This document shows, in pieces, positions 35,516-46,746 of a DNA stretch of 64,000 nucleotides. Location of the stretch: the NCBI GenBank assembly GCA_028532985.1, contig JANCIK010000001.1:2542001-2606000 (forward strand), given 5' to 3'. This stretch comes from Stropharia rugosoannulata (taxonomy: Eukaryota > Basidiomycota > Agaricomycetes > Agaricales > Strophariaceae). The notes beneath the pieces are model-generated. The model made no database searches and was not told the DNA's origin. It saw only the letters and a list, made by a program, of their open reading frames with translations. The translations under genes and the position numbers were made by a program. The stretch's first letter is position 1. The number at the start of each line of letters is the position of its first letter.

Positions 35516-36925
35516 TCATTCGAATTCCTCGCTGGGCGGCGTTGTAATAGCGTCTGCGTCTTGTGGGCGCGAGAAAAACGTCTTCAGTTCTACTAGTGAC
35601 CGGACAGATATGGCCGTCCACAAGAGCAGACATATGATTGAATATATCGCTCCCCATATGCGTAAGAAGTTAGAGTTAACCGTTTGGGCCAGGAGTATTG
35701 TTAGGTTTGCGTAAACGGACTGTAGTAACTCGGGTTATCAACATGTTTTATATAACAAATATAGACATACATTAGGGAAAACTAAGCCCCAGAAAGATAT
35801 CCGAAAGGAGATCATAGAGTTGCGTAGACTGCTGTGTAATGCAAGAACTGCATAGACAAGCCACATGGTCGCCAGTGACCAAAGTGAAAATGCGGAAGCG
35901 ATGCATAAAATCCTAATAATGATGCCTCCTTGACCGGAAGTTATGTAATTGGGGGTGTTTGATATAGCCGGGAATATGTTTGAGAAACTCTGTCCTATGA
36001 GTAAAATAGCATAGCCCGACTGTCCGGTTGGACCTAACGGAAGGAAGACCGAAAGAATTGACCCTCCAACAGGCAAGCCATGGATGACTAGACGTATCAG
36101 ATAGCCCGTTAAAACCATGAAGGCCAAAGTGAATCCCACTGTAACCAGGAAGGTCGAAGCAGCGGCAGTTTCGAGCGCATGAGACGTCGAATATTTCTGC
36201 AAGGAGATCGATAATAGGCCACCAGTCGAAGCAGCAACAATAAGTGTGACAACTGGAAGCAGCCACATAGCGGTCAAAGACTGCAGAGAGTGTTTTTGAT
36301 TTGTGAACCTGGGTGGAAAAGGATGAATGAGCCTCAACACGAGATAATAACACAACGAGAGGTGCGTACATAACATGCACACCGACCCATGCACAAAGCC
36401 CCGCAACTACTACATCAGCCCACCAGGTTGCCCAAAGAAAATATAAGAATGGTCGTCCTCCAAATCTATATTTTTCATGTATAACAGAAACTGCAACGTT
36501 GATGAGGGTAGTTGCTCCCATGGGAAATGTACCGGCATAAAGGCTGATGACAGGGTTCTGGAAAAGGTGAGACCATCTATCCGGGTAGCAAATGTATTTT
36601 GCTGCTACAAGGGCAGAGAAAATGATGAAGAGGACTAGATTGATAAAGAAGAATACGAGAGATGCGACGAGCATCCCAGTCGAGTTATGACCATAGGGAA
36701 AAGCAATAAACAGGTTGCTTATTCCTCCAGTCCCTGTATATTTAGCTCAGCCTTTGAAACAATGGAAGAGTCTAGAGGATGCACACCCATGATTATAGCG
36801 AATAATGCAGGATTCGCCCTGCTGTGAAATCATAAAACGATGGTCGTCCAAAGCGAATCCATCAGAACATACCGAACTGCTACGTGTGATGCTTTTACGA
36901 GCAAGTTGTGGCCTTTTCCAAGCAT
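35516..36925 (-). CDS. SSU1/TDT-family anion or sulfite exporter, paralogue B
   Basis: Five exons (36873-36925, 36787-36821, 36370-36733, 35771-36308, 35516-35719) give 397 residues. The N-terminus MLGKGHNLLVKASHVAVRR is joined by two small exons to NPALFAIIMGTGGISNLF and AFPYGHNS. Further blocks parallel paralogue A: ISLYAGTFPMGATTLI, LLPVVTLIVAASTGGLL, LGPTGQSGYAILL, FWGLVFPNSVYANLT and FLRIWGAIYSIICLLLWT. About ten membrane helices are present. It is the same family as its neighbour but clearly diverged, so the duplication is not recent. Exon 2 is only 35 nt. The last exon ends with a short acidic tail (PPSEEFE). Sulfite export is the best guess; other anions are possible. Confidence 0.85.
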
Positions 36926-37317
36926 AGTAAAAGACCACCCAACGGCTGTCAGAAAAGGTTGGACGAGCGTAGCCCGGAGCACGAGTACCTGGTGAAGCTG
37001 AGGCAAGCGAAGTCCATAGATCGGAAGAAATTGTGTCATTCTAAAATTAGCCATCATGTGACTTGATGGTATGACATCATTCGCTGGGAAGTAGCCATAT
37101 CTGGCTATCAATGTGCCACCGCCAGAGTCAAGCCAGAGTCTGCTTTGAACTCGAGCCTCACATCGTTGTGCTGTCATACGGCCCGTCTGAGACCTCCCTT
37201 TATGTCGCATTGAACGGCCTTGGCAGCTGTCTCTTTGCTTATAAGCAATACTACGACTGTCATCAAGCTCGTCCTCCACTACACAATTCCTCAACAGAGT
37301 TCCCACCGGTCAGAACC
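36926..37317. other. Divergent promoter region, SSU1-like B / 456-residue protein
   Basis: This 392-bp region is shared by two divergent genes. A TATAAG box at 37240-37245 lies 73 nt before the right-hand start codon. Confidence 0.5.
37240..37245 (+). promoter_or_regulatory. TATA-like box
   Basis: TATAAG in the context TTGCTTATAAGCAATA (itself a short palindrome) lies 73 nt upstream of the ATG at 37318. Function is inferred from spacing only. Confidence 0.35.
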
Positions 37318-38953
37318 ATGGGTGTCCTTGCATTTATATCTAACACTAAGGCTGCACAACCTATCCCTACTTCTGTCAAGCGGACATCGAGCGATACGCC
37401 TGTATCTGATAAAAAATCTCTTCCAACGCCTTCGGTTACGGACACGGTTACCACGCCATCGAGTCGAGCTGCTGAGTCTGCGGCCCCGCCCAAGGACTCC
37501 GCTATTGTCGAGCCGAAGATTAAATCTAGGCGATTTTCTTTTCCATTGTTCGGTGTCTCTAACAATTCCAAATCAGCCAACGCCAAACCTGTCCTTTCGG
37601 CCGTCAAGGAGGAAGAAAAACGGGTACAGGCTACTGCAGATTTTGCGAGACGCGCCCAGAGGGTCCAGATATCCAAATCGGATAAACGTGCCCAGCAGTC
37701 TGCATTGGCTATTCGCTCTATCATTGTCGGTCCTACCTCAAATGCTCCGCGCATGGCCGCTCCGAACGCTAAATCGCAACTCGACATGGTAAAAGTTCAG
37801 TTGTCCCAGAAAAAGTCTGCGAAGAAGTTGATTACCCAGCTTCACGCGCTCCCTGCTCACGACGAACCTGCCATCGGTAGTGCTGAACATCATTCGAAAG
37901 GCCCAATACACGCAGTCTGTTTGGAGCATCCAGATGAGGAAGAACATCAGCTCCATTTTACCAAGCTTCTACCGAAAGATCTATCCAAGGATATTTCTGC
38001 TACCTCCGCGGCTTTCCAGAGCATTGCGTCTGCACCGATAGACCAAATCAGTGACCTTATGAATGAAATGCATGTTGTCGATCTTATAGGATCTTCTGAC
38101 TTTGGTTTGGGGCAACCCGGGAATGGAAACGGTATTCTAGCTGGAGCTGTCCCAACTGCCGAGACTGTCCTTCGAGGCTTTCAACAAATAACTCCAGAAC
38201 TAATGGCACTAGGTTATGCCACCGGAAAGGTCATTACTCCTGACCATACAGGTATGAGCTTTGCTTTCAAAATTTATTCCATTGTCCCTGATTAACTACA
38301 GGTATACACCCACCAACGGATAGAATGTCCGTTTTAACCTGTATGATATTTTTGTCTATTATGCGACCTTCGTATTAACAAATTGTCTTAGATTGGTGGG
38401 GCTTCGAACTACTTCTGCCTCCCCCGTCTTTGGTTTATTTGGAGGTAAGCTTAGTCCTATTCTATAATGGAGTTTTGGTTTGACTGCACAGTAGAAAGCA
38501 CATTCCGTCTCAGGAGCTCTTATGAACTTTCTTTCTGCTTTATCCCTGGTCAATAACGGCGTCCGAGAAATTCTCCCATTCATACGCTACATATCGCAGT
38601 TTGTTGACTTCGAATTCTCTGCTATCAAAGCCCAGGATGAAGGTCATGGTGTTGTCTGTGCTGCGACCTGGTATGTTCGAACAAATTTTCTATCCTGTCC
38701 TGCCCTTACTTATGGGTCTCTAATTATCAGGATAATTCCTGCTGCACTGGTGAGTGGGTGGTCCAGTGTCGACATTCTTATCTAACCTGTGGATACCATA
38801 CAGGTTCCTCGACCCTGGGATTTACCTCTTTTCACCGAGCACCCTGACGCTATCCCGAATACAGCAGGACCCTCAGCAACATATGCGTCAGAGCATACTG
38901 CTCCCTTGTCAACATCAAGACAAGGCTCACAACCTCTGGATCTTCTTCAGTGA
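37318..38953 (+). CDS. Unrecognised protein, 456 residues, with a conserved-looking C-terminal domain
   Basis: Six exons (37318-38251, 38302-38340, 38392-38444, 38495-38670, 38731-38749, 38804-38953) join in phase. The first ~190 residues are Ser/Lys/Ala-rich and disordered. From about residue 190 the sequence is helical, and after the first intron it becomes dense and hydrophobic: YWWGFELLLPPPSLVYLE, SGALMNFLSALSLVNNGVRE, ILPFIRYISQFVDFEFSAI, VVCAATWIIPAALVPRPWDLP. That stretch looks like a real folded domain, possibly membrane-associated, but I cannot name it. The last 45 residues are polar. Exon 5 is 19 nt. It is divergent from the SSU1-like B gene and convergent with the I9 inhibitor gene. 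Confidence 0.7.
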
Positions 38954-39354
38954 ATACATTGCGGACAGGAATATTTTATGAATCACGGCCTTTATGACGA
39001 ACTTACGAACCGGAGCTGCAACCCTTATGTACAATCATCATTATTATATGCCGCTGCATTCTAAAGACCCGATGAAAAAATCGTTGAGGTCTATAGTTTC
39101 TTTCTCCCCAACCTAGAGACTTTATTGATTGTAGATACATTATATGCATAATATAGCCATCTGATTTTCCAGTTCTCTTGAATTAAATATTAACACAATT
39201 ACCAGGAACTCATGAACAATTTTTTCGTGAGTAAACTTTTTCTCTGTACAACTTCCGCCTTGTTTATTCTGATCACTTGTACCATCCTCATATTTTATTT
39301 GAGTACGTCCGTGTGCTGCTTCTAGAGAGTTGACACATCTGGTGCTGGTTTGTC
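38954..39354. other. Convergent 3' region
   Basis: This 401-bp AT-rich stretch lies between the stops of the 456-residue protein and the I9 inhibitor. No gene is visible. Confidence 0.55.
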
Positions 39355-39862
39355 TCATAGAGTGGTGACAGTGCTATCGCGTTCTAAACATTATCGTCGT
39401 AAGACACTTGGACAGTGCGAAGTATATTTCGTGGAAGTACCAATATATTCAATAAGGTCAGAGCTTTGCAATGCCGACAAGACGTGTCGCGGGACTTTTG
39501 CTGAGAAACCCTGCAGAATTTCCATGTAAGACTACTTAAGGATAATTTCTGGTACCAGACAAACTTTACGAACATTCATAAGGCCCTCGTAGCGATTAAA
39601 GATGTCTCCGCCTTGTATGTAAATATTAATGTGTTAAAGATGTTGTTACTTTGCAACGTCAAGCAGGATTATTTAGCGTACCGGATTCTTGCACCTCTCT
39701 TGCATATTCATCAACTTGTTCTTCGGTTATACCGTCTTTAAACACAACAATGAATTCTGCGCAATCATGACCAAGTGCAAACAAATGTCTCGTAAGTCGC
39801 TATCGTCAAATTACGCCGCGGCTTTGCCAAATCGACTAACTCTCGGCATTTTCACTTGACAT
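39355..39862 (-). CDS. Peptidase inhibitor I9 / Pbi2-like proteinase inhibitor, 77 residues
   Basis: Five tiny exons (39841-39862, 39682-39756, 39574-39611, 39441-39510, 39355-39383; 22, 75, 38, 70 and 29 nt) join to a complete 77-residue protein. The product starts MSSENAEK, then FIVVFKDGITEEQVDEYA, DIFNRYEGLMNGFSAKVP and VLSALQSSDLIEYIERD, ending STVTTL. This is the full inhibitor I9 fold (the subtilisin propeptide fold) with the GFSAKVP and YIExDS blocks, and its length is close to yeast Pbi2 (75 residues), the cytosolic inhibitor of vacuolar proteinase B that also assists vacuole fusion. No signal peptide is seen, so a cytosolic role fits. It stands alone, not fused to a protease. One intron uses GTTCGT as donor. 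An inverted-repeat element begins about 100 bp upstream. Confidence 0.85.
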
Positions 39863-39964
39863 AATCAACGGCGCAGACTAGCAAAAAAGCAAAAGCTGGG
39901 AGTGTGACTGGACAGTGGAAGAGGAGGAGATAAGGAGCTCAAATGGTTGCGCAGCGCCTGGTAT

Positions 39965-40003
39965 GTAAGGTAGAGGACAGACATAAGCGGCCAACGTCAC
40001 GTG
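39965..40003 (+). repeat. Left copy of 39-bp inverted repeat
   Basis: It begins GTAAGGTAGAGGACAG and ends GGCCAACGTCACGTG. It pairs with 41044-41082 (38 of 39 bases identical after reverse complementing). It contains a CACGTG E-box at its inner end. Confidence 0.95.
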
Positions 40004-40214
40004 GAGTTACTTTTCGTGACATGTCCGTCTAAATATGGTCATAGAGGCTCGGCTAGGCTCGCTTGAGGCTCGGAGAAACAATGGAATTGAAATCTACAGG
40101 CATCCAAGGACAAATTGAAAAATTGGCTTCCAACAAACTGCTGTAATACATGTATATAACCTATCTACAAAAATTTGCAACGTAAAAACCAAATCTGACC
40201 AAGTTATTCAACAT

Positions 40215-40699
40215 TCAAGATTTACACTTGTTATTCCGAGCTTGGTGAATGATTCCCGCCTTCTCCAGCTCTCTCATCAAACTCTCAGGAAAGACACGAT
40301 GACCCCGGTACCTTCTTGCTGCCCATGCCGCCTGTCTCCCATTGAGTCCAAGTGTGTATGCATCCATGAAACGACGAGAACGATTAGCAAACCACCGGAT
40401 TGATGCAAGAGGGACCGATTTGAGGACATTGAGGGTGTTTCTTTCAAGGTGATCTTCCCGTGATGACTAATCTGAAATTCTAGATAGTATTGAGCAGGTG
40501 CTTCTTTGGATACAGAATGTGACCCACTGAGCCGGAATTTGGACTGCATATCACTCTATTAATTATAATCTTTCAATTGGACAAGTAAATCTAATATTAT
40601 TTATAAGTATACCTGAGTAGGTGGCGGTGATAGGCTTGTCTTTTGGCGCTTCTTCAAATTATTTATCCGGTTTATGATGTGTTGTTTCCTCCTTCCCAT
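40215..40699 (-). pseudogene. Transposon-associated ORF remnant
   Basis: A first exon (40613-40699) encodes 29 residues starting MGRRKQHIINRINNLKK. After an intron the reverse strand continues in a second region whose frame reads SVPLASIRWFANRS, then RRFMDAYTLGLNGRQAAW, ARRYRGHRVFPESLMREL and ends NNKCKS at 40215. I know the 'RRFMDAY..GL.G.QAAWA..KYRGHR' pattern as a multi-copy ORF in mushroom-forming fungi, often near DDE transposases; its function is unknown. Between the two parts the frame of the MQSKFRLSG stretch differs from that of the downstream motif, so either a further intron or a frameshift is required. It is therefore given as a probable remnant lying inside the inverted-repeat element. 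Confidence 0.5.
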
Positions 40700-41043
40700 A
40701 CTCAAAGTACTACAAGGTGGAGGTTACTATAAAAGAATGATGAGGGATGTTCTGTGCTTCATTCGGCCCTCTATGTACGAACACAATCCTCATGTTAGCC
40801 ATGTGCTACTAGCCATGCACCACGAGTTGAAGGACTTGGAATGTTAAATAACTCTGGTGCAAAATATTTTAAACTAAGAATTATACCTATTATAGGACCG
40901 TGCATATGATATCTAACAATTGTTGGAAGCCGATTTCCCATAAGTGTTCCAGATCTACTTTAAATTTACTATCTGTCATTATCTGTCAGCCAACAGAAAG
41001 TAATCTCGCAAAAATCTCCTAATTGGGACACTGTCACGCTACG

Positions 41044-41082
41044 CACGTGACGTTGGCCGCTTATGTTTGTCCTCTACCTTAC
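41044..41082 (-). repeat. Right copy of 39-bp inverted repeat
   Basis: Reverse complement of the left copy with one difference (ACAAACA in place of ACAGACA). The CACGTG end again points inward. Confidence 0.95.
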
Positions 41083-41239
41083 CACTGTTATCCCCTGAAG
41101 GCCCGGATTGACCGGAGTTGCCGCAGTAAGCTGATACAAATCTTATCTTCCTCCCGACCTCACAAGCAGGGTCGAAAACGCTATTCTGCTGACCAATTCA
41201 CTTTCGGCAGGTCCATTCGTCAGCGTTATAATCTATGCA

Positions 41240-41246
41240 TATAAAA
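41240..41246 (+). promoter_or_regulatory. TATA box of the DNA glycosylase gene
   Basis: TATAAAA lies 107 nt upstream of the ATG at 41353 and outside the inverted-repeat element, so the core promoter of the glycosylase gene appears intact. Confidence 0.45.
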
Positions 41247-41352
41247 CCAGGTCGCAGGCCCTGTATATTGCTTCCCAATTCCCACTAACTAAATATCCGT
41301 TCAGTCAACAATTGCTTTGTTCCGTCGTCTTTCTTTAATCACTGTGAGGGCA

Positions 41353-43167
41353 ATGCCTCTCACACGTTCATCTTCCAAGGTCGCAACGTTGTCGAGCAGC
41401 CGGGGGACCCAATCAACTGGCAGCCCTGCAGAAATAAGCTCTCCAACGAAAGCCAACACCTCCCGCAAGCGCAAAGCTGACGCTGTTGTAGATAAAAGAA
41501 CTTCCAAGAGCGTCAAGAAACAAGATGAAAGCAGCGGTCAGACAGCGGTCAGATCAACTAATGCTCTACTTCAAGAAGACGATGCCTTTCTTCCAGCCGT
41601 TCTCTCGTTCGACTTCGAAAAGGCCAAAGAGCACCTAATCCAAGTAGATCCTCGGTTTGAAGACTTGTTTTATAAAATGAAATGCAAACCTTTCGAACAA
41701 CTCGAACAGGTCCATCCATTTCGGTATGACCCATTGAAGATTATTGCTGTCTGAGAAGTATAAGTTAACCTGGAAGCATTATCGTTTACTCAGGGCTCTT
41801 GCCACTTCAATTCTGTAAGATGTTGACAACACTGCGTAGAACCCATGCTGAACTTGTGTACCTTTTCAAATCCCGGGGAACGCCTTCAGTGGCCAGCAGA
41901 TATCATGGCTGGCTGCGCGTTCAATTACTCACAGATTTATCAGGCTTTACAACCCAACTATACCAGAGAACCCTACAGATGAAGAGTATGTGATTCTTGT
42001 TACTTCTACGAATATGCCTATTTGAACGGTCCATGCAAAGGCGCAGGGCTATAACATTTTTTCCAGCTCCACTCCAGGTTGCTTCCACGGAACTGTCTGT
42101 CTTGAGAACGGCTGGCCTCAGTGCCCGAAAGGCAGAGTATGGTAGGTACAGGCTGTCATTGCATTGAATTATATTCAACAACATCACTGTCACCGCCAGT
42201 CAAGGACCTCGCATCAAGATTTGCTGATGGCCGTCTCTCTGTTGAGAGACTACTGAAAGCTGACGACGAAGAATTGGCGGAGATGCTTATTGAAGTTCGG
42301 GGTATTGGCCGAGTATGTAACATCACTTTTTTTAAACCACTAGAGTCGTTGTCGATCATGTCTCTTTGACAGTGGACTGGTACTGAACCGCTCGTTGGGC
42401 ACACAGGTTTTTTCACTGACCTATTTCTGTATGTAGTAGACATGTTTGCCATTTTTTCTCTCCGGCGGCCTAATATCTTACCTGTTGGTAAGTGTATGTA
42501 TTCTCGACGTATGAAGATTCATATCCATTGATTCATTACACAGGAGATCTGGGCGTTCAGAGAGGGCTAGTCCGGTGGTTTTTGTCATTGCACTCGCCGG
42601 TACATTCATATACCCTGTCTCCTGAAAAGGTCGGAGGGACGGCGACGCCCAAGAAATCTATATCGAAAGATACGGCGAAGGCGACTGAAACCACCGTAGC
42701 CGAGGATGCGGTGAATTCTACGGCCACAGGTGTTTCGTCGGTCCCCCCGGGAAATACATCAGATGATATAGGGGACATTCCATCTCTCCCTCCGACATTT
42801 ACGCCATCGATCAAGAAGATATTGAATAAAACAAGTGCCACAGTGCCTTTGCCAGCAGGGATGGATGTTGGGCTGCTTAAGAGCAGACTATCTAATAAGA
42901 ACAAAATCAAGTGAGTCTCGCGACCCTTGTCTTGTTATGCTTGATTGGCATCATGTTGGTTGCATATGCTGAACATGTTTGACATGACGCAGGGGTGCGT
43001 TCCTAACGCCGCCAGAGATGGAGGCGTTAACTGAATGCTGGAAACCCTACAGAAGCATAGGTAAAGCGAACACAGTTCTCGCCTGGCTAACTCTCATTGC
43101 TGACCTGGCCATAAAATTATCTACAGGCGTGTATTATATGTGGTCGCTTGCAGATGCAAGCGAATAA
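41353..43167 (+). CDS. MAG1: DNA-3-methyladenine glycosylase II (HhH-GPD, Mag1/AlkA type)
   Basis: Ten exons (41353-41723, 41794-41814, 41890-41985, 42047-42141, 42200-42312, 42373-42379, 42437-42487, 42544-42910, 42993-43060, 43127-43167) give 409 residues. The N-terminal ~65 residues are basic and Ser/Thr-rich (nuclear). The glycosylase fold starts near PFEQLEQVHPFRALATSIL and GQQISWLAARS. The helix-hairpin-helix is VRGIGRWTVDMF and the catalytic Asp is in LPVGDLGVQRG. This base-excision enzyme removes alkylated purines. A ~70-residue Ser/Thr/Pro-rich insertion precedes the last helix (LTPPEMEALTECWKPY, then YYMWSLAD). Exon 6 is only 7 nt (TGGACTG) and supplies Trp and Thr of the hairpin; without it the frame breaks. 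Confidence 0.92.
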
Positions 43168-43377
43168 ATACATAGTATATGTAGACGTAGTGAGGGAGTC
43201 CCGAGTGTGTGATCGATGGTAGACAAATCCAAATATGGACACTCCGAGCCCGTTCCGCTGATGGTGTTTTCACAAGGAACGCTGTACTAGGCTCCGTCTA
43301 GCTCTTCCGTCCATGGTCTTCTGAATATTTTTCTTGTCTTTCTCTCCGTAGTCTCCTCTCTTCTCTTTTTATTCAGA

Positions 43378-45004
43378 ATGACTCCGTCGCCCTTTTCAGC
43401 ACGGTCTCGTTCGTCGTCCGCTGGCTTAGACATCCCCGCCACCCAACACCAACACACTTTCCCCTCGCGTCGAACGCAAACGGAGGGCGTACATACTTGC
43501 TTCATGTCTGACGTATTCCCTTGTCTTAGGAACCTACCGACCTCCGTGGGCTGTCACGCATCCAGCGCTTTACCGCCATTGTCTACAGTCTTGGAATGTG
43601 AACGGCAACCAAAACCTACGACATCTAGTGTCTCGTCAGCCTCAGCCACTAGACCTCAGGACATGCCGGATAACCAGCTCCTACTTCAATTCGACCATAC
43701 TTCCGAAATTGCCAATTCGCCTCGCCTGCATTATAATACCGAAGCGCGAATGCATTCGACCCACTTTCCCGCCGGTCACAAATTGAATTCTCGATTTGTC
43801 GCGAAGTACCAACTAGAGGACGAACTGGGCTCTGGCGGCTATGGCTTTGTTATAACGGCGTATCACCGAATTTATGGTCACGAAGTCGCTGTTAAGTTCA
43901 TCATCAAAGACAAGGTGCCTGAGCACGCCTGGACGGAGGATGAAGTCCACGGGAGGCTCCCTACTGAAGTGCTAGTACTGAGTTACATAAACCATGAAAA
44001 TATTGTTAAGTGCTTGGACCTATTTGAGGATAATCTTTACTTTTATATGGTACATTTTCTTTCCTTTTTTCTGGTCTTTCGCACTGATTGTATGTCACGC
44101 AGGTTCAAGAATTACATGGGTCCCCGTGGAACAGTCATCACAAACTAGGCAGTCTACAACCGCCTGGCCAGTCGAGGTCATCGAACTCTTCTATGACCAC
44201 TCCAGCATTGTCGCCTTCCTCTTCAGAGTCATCGCTGCCAAATTCTGAGCCTGGCACGCCCCCCCATGTCTATGCCACTATTCAATCACACATTGCACAC
44301 GAACACAGCATTCAAAGGGCGATGTCGGAACAAGATGTTCCAAAATTATATCGTTCCCAAACGTCACTTTCACCCTACCAACAATCGGGAATAACTCGCC
44401 GCCAGTCGTATGATTTATTCGAGTGCATCGAACAATCTGAAGACAAACGCCTCACAGAAGCGCAGGCTCGCTACGTGTTTGCTCAAGTGGTTGACGCTGT
44501 GCATTACCTAGACAGCCTCGGGATTGCTCACCGTGACATCAAGGATGAAAACTTGGTGATCGACCAGAATCTGAAGGTGATATCAATGAGCAGTCCTTCC
44601 TTGAAAATATCTGACAACTGAATGTTAAACAGATCAAATTAATTGACTTTGGCAGCTCCACGGTCGTCAATCCCCTCGAACCACGTCCATACTATAGCTT
44701 ATTCTTCGGCACAGCGGCGTACGCCTCGTCCGAGATTCTTCTGAAGAAGAGTTACCAGGCCGCTCCGGCGGAAGTGTGGACCCTTGGCGTATTGCTCTCA
44801 TACCTGTTAGCCGGCGTTTCCCCCTTCCCAACCGCTCGCGATGCAGTGGATGGCCGTATATTCATCTCCGAGAAGGTTTGCAAAATATCGGACCTTGCAA
44901 TGGACCTCATGAAAAGTTGTCTGGATCGGAACCCCGAAACGCGCGCGACTATATCTGAAATCAAGGCCCATCCATGGTTGAATCTAGTACAGGCCGCGTT
45001 ATAG
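43378..45004 (+). CDS. PAS-kinase-like Ser/Thr protein kinase with long internal insertion
   Basis: Three exons (43378-44049, 44103-44576, 44633-45004) give 505 residues. The glycine loop LGSGGYGFV, the lysine of AVKFIIK, the catalytic loop HRDIKDENLVI, and LIDFGSS are all intact, so it should be active. HRDIKDEN plus FGSS with no RD-type phosphosite resembles the PAS-kinase (Psk1/Psk2) branch, but no PAS domain is present; the N-terminal 150 residues are Ser/Pro/His-rich. Between the hinge and the helix before the catalytic loop lies about 110 residues of Ser-rich insertion (from QELHGSPWNSHHKL to SYDLFECIEQ). The usual APE is ASSE (AAYASSEILLKK). The C-lobe ends RNPETRATISEIKAHPWL. Substrates are unknown. 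Confidence 0.8.
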
Positions 45005-45514
45005 ACCTTCCTTTTTCGTGCCTGTTTTAAGTTTCTTCCTGTTTCTTCCAATCATCTATGTGGGTATCTTCAATTAGAATTTTATTTTTCTTCTCCGGAA
45101 GACACATGCCTTTTCAAACTATCATATCTGGACGTTCGCTATTAAATAGATTTGTTACCGTGAGCATCTCCTTTGCTAGACGCTCATACATTTTATCCTT
45201 TCCTTGTCTTTTCCCCTTCGTCTAGACCCTAGCCGCATTATTTGTATTGTATAGCATGTATTTGATTTGTATTTCCACCTACTCTAACATGATTTCTTTT
45301 AATATACTTCATCGAGAAGGTTTTTAAAAGGATTTTCCATGGTTGTTCCAAGTCTAGCTTGCCAGTAAGTATACTTGCTTCTAGTTGGCTTCTACATAGT
45401 TGTTTGGCTGGGCCCCCGGGTGGTGTAGTGAGACTTGTCACGTGATAAATAGCCAATGACGATGATCGGGTTAGAACTTAGCTCAAGATCGACGTTGCTC
45501 TCTCCACAACATCC
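45005..45514. other. Intergenic region upstream of NDUFS7 gene
   Basis: This 510-bp AT-rich region contains the 3' flank of the kinase gene and the NDUFS7 promoter with a CACGTGATAA site. No ORF is credible. Confidence 0.5.
45439..45444. promoter_or_regulatory. E-box CACGTG upstream of NDUFS7
   Basis: CACGTG in the context TTGTCACGTGATAAAT lies 71 bp before the start codon. TCACGTGA is the canonical fungal Cbf1-type site; binding is inferred. Confidence 0.4.
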
Positions 45515-46576
<1,062 letters not shown>

Positions 46577-46746
46577 ACGTTAGACGTAGAAATATTAGTT
46601 ATGATTACAATTTATCTGTTTTGAATTGTCAGTCGGCATGTTCCGTAAGATATGGAGAATCACAGCCCTGGACTAAAGTCCTTGGCCACCCACGACGTTG
46701 ACTGCGTCCCCAGCTACGTCCACCACCCCTTGGTGGTCCTCTCCTA

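Larger units (their letters stand above)
39965..41082. mobile_element. Putative non-autonomous DNA transposon with 39-bp terminal inverted repeats
   Basis: A 39-bp sequence at 39965-40003 recurs as its reverse complement at 41044-41082 with a single mismatch, and weaker similarity (CGTGACA...TGTCC) continues inward for about 25 bp. The 1118-bp span encloses one reverse-strand ORF with a motif I associate with agaricomycete transposon-linked ORFs. There is no DDE transposase in the span, so it could only move with outside help. I could not find a clear target-site duplication next to the repeats, which weakens the call or puts the true ends slightly elsewhere. It sits in the shared upstream region of the I9 inhibitor and the DNA glycosylase genes. 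Confidence 0.6.

Noticed and set aside
40277..40549. 90-codon reverse ORF starting MQSKFRLSG as a stand-alone gene
   Set aside because: The recognisable motif (RRFMDAY...) is in a different frame of the same stretch, so this frame is only partly coding at best.
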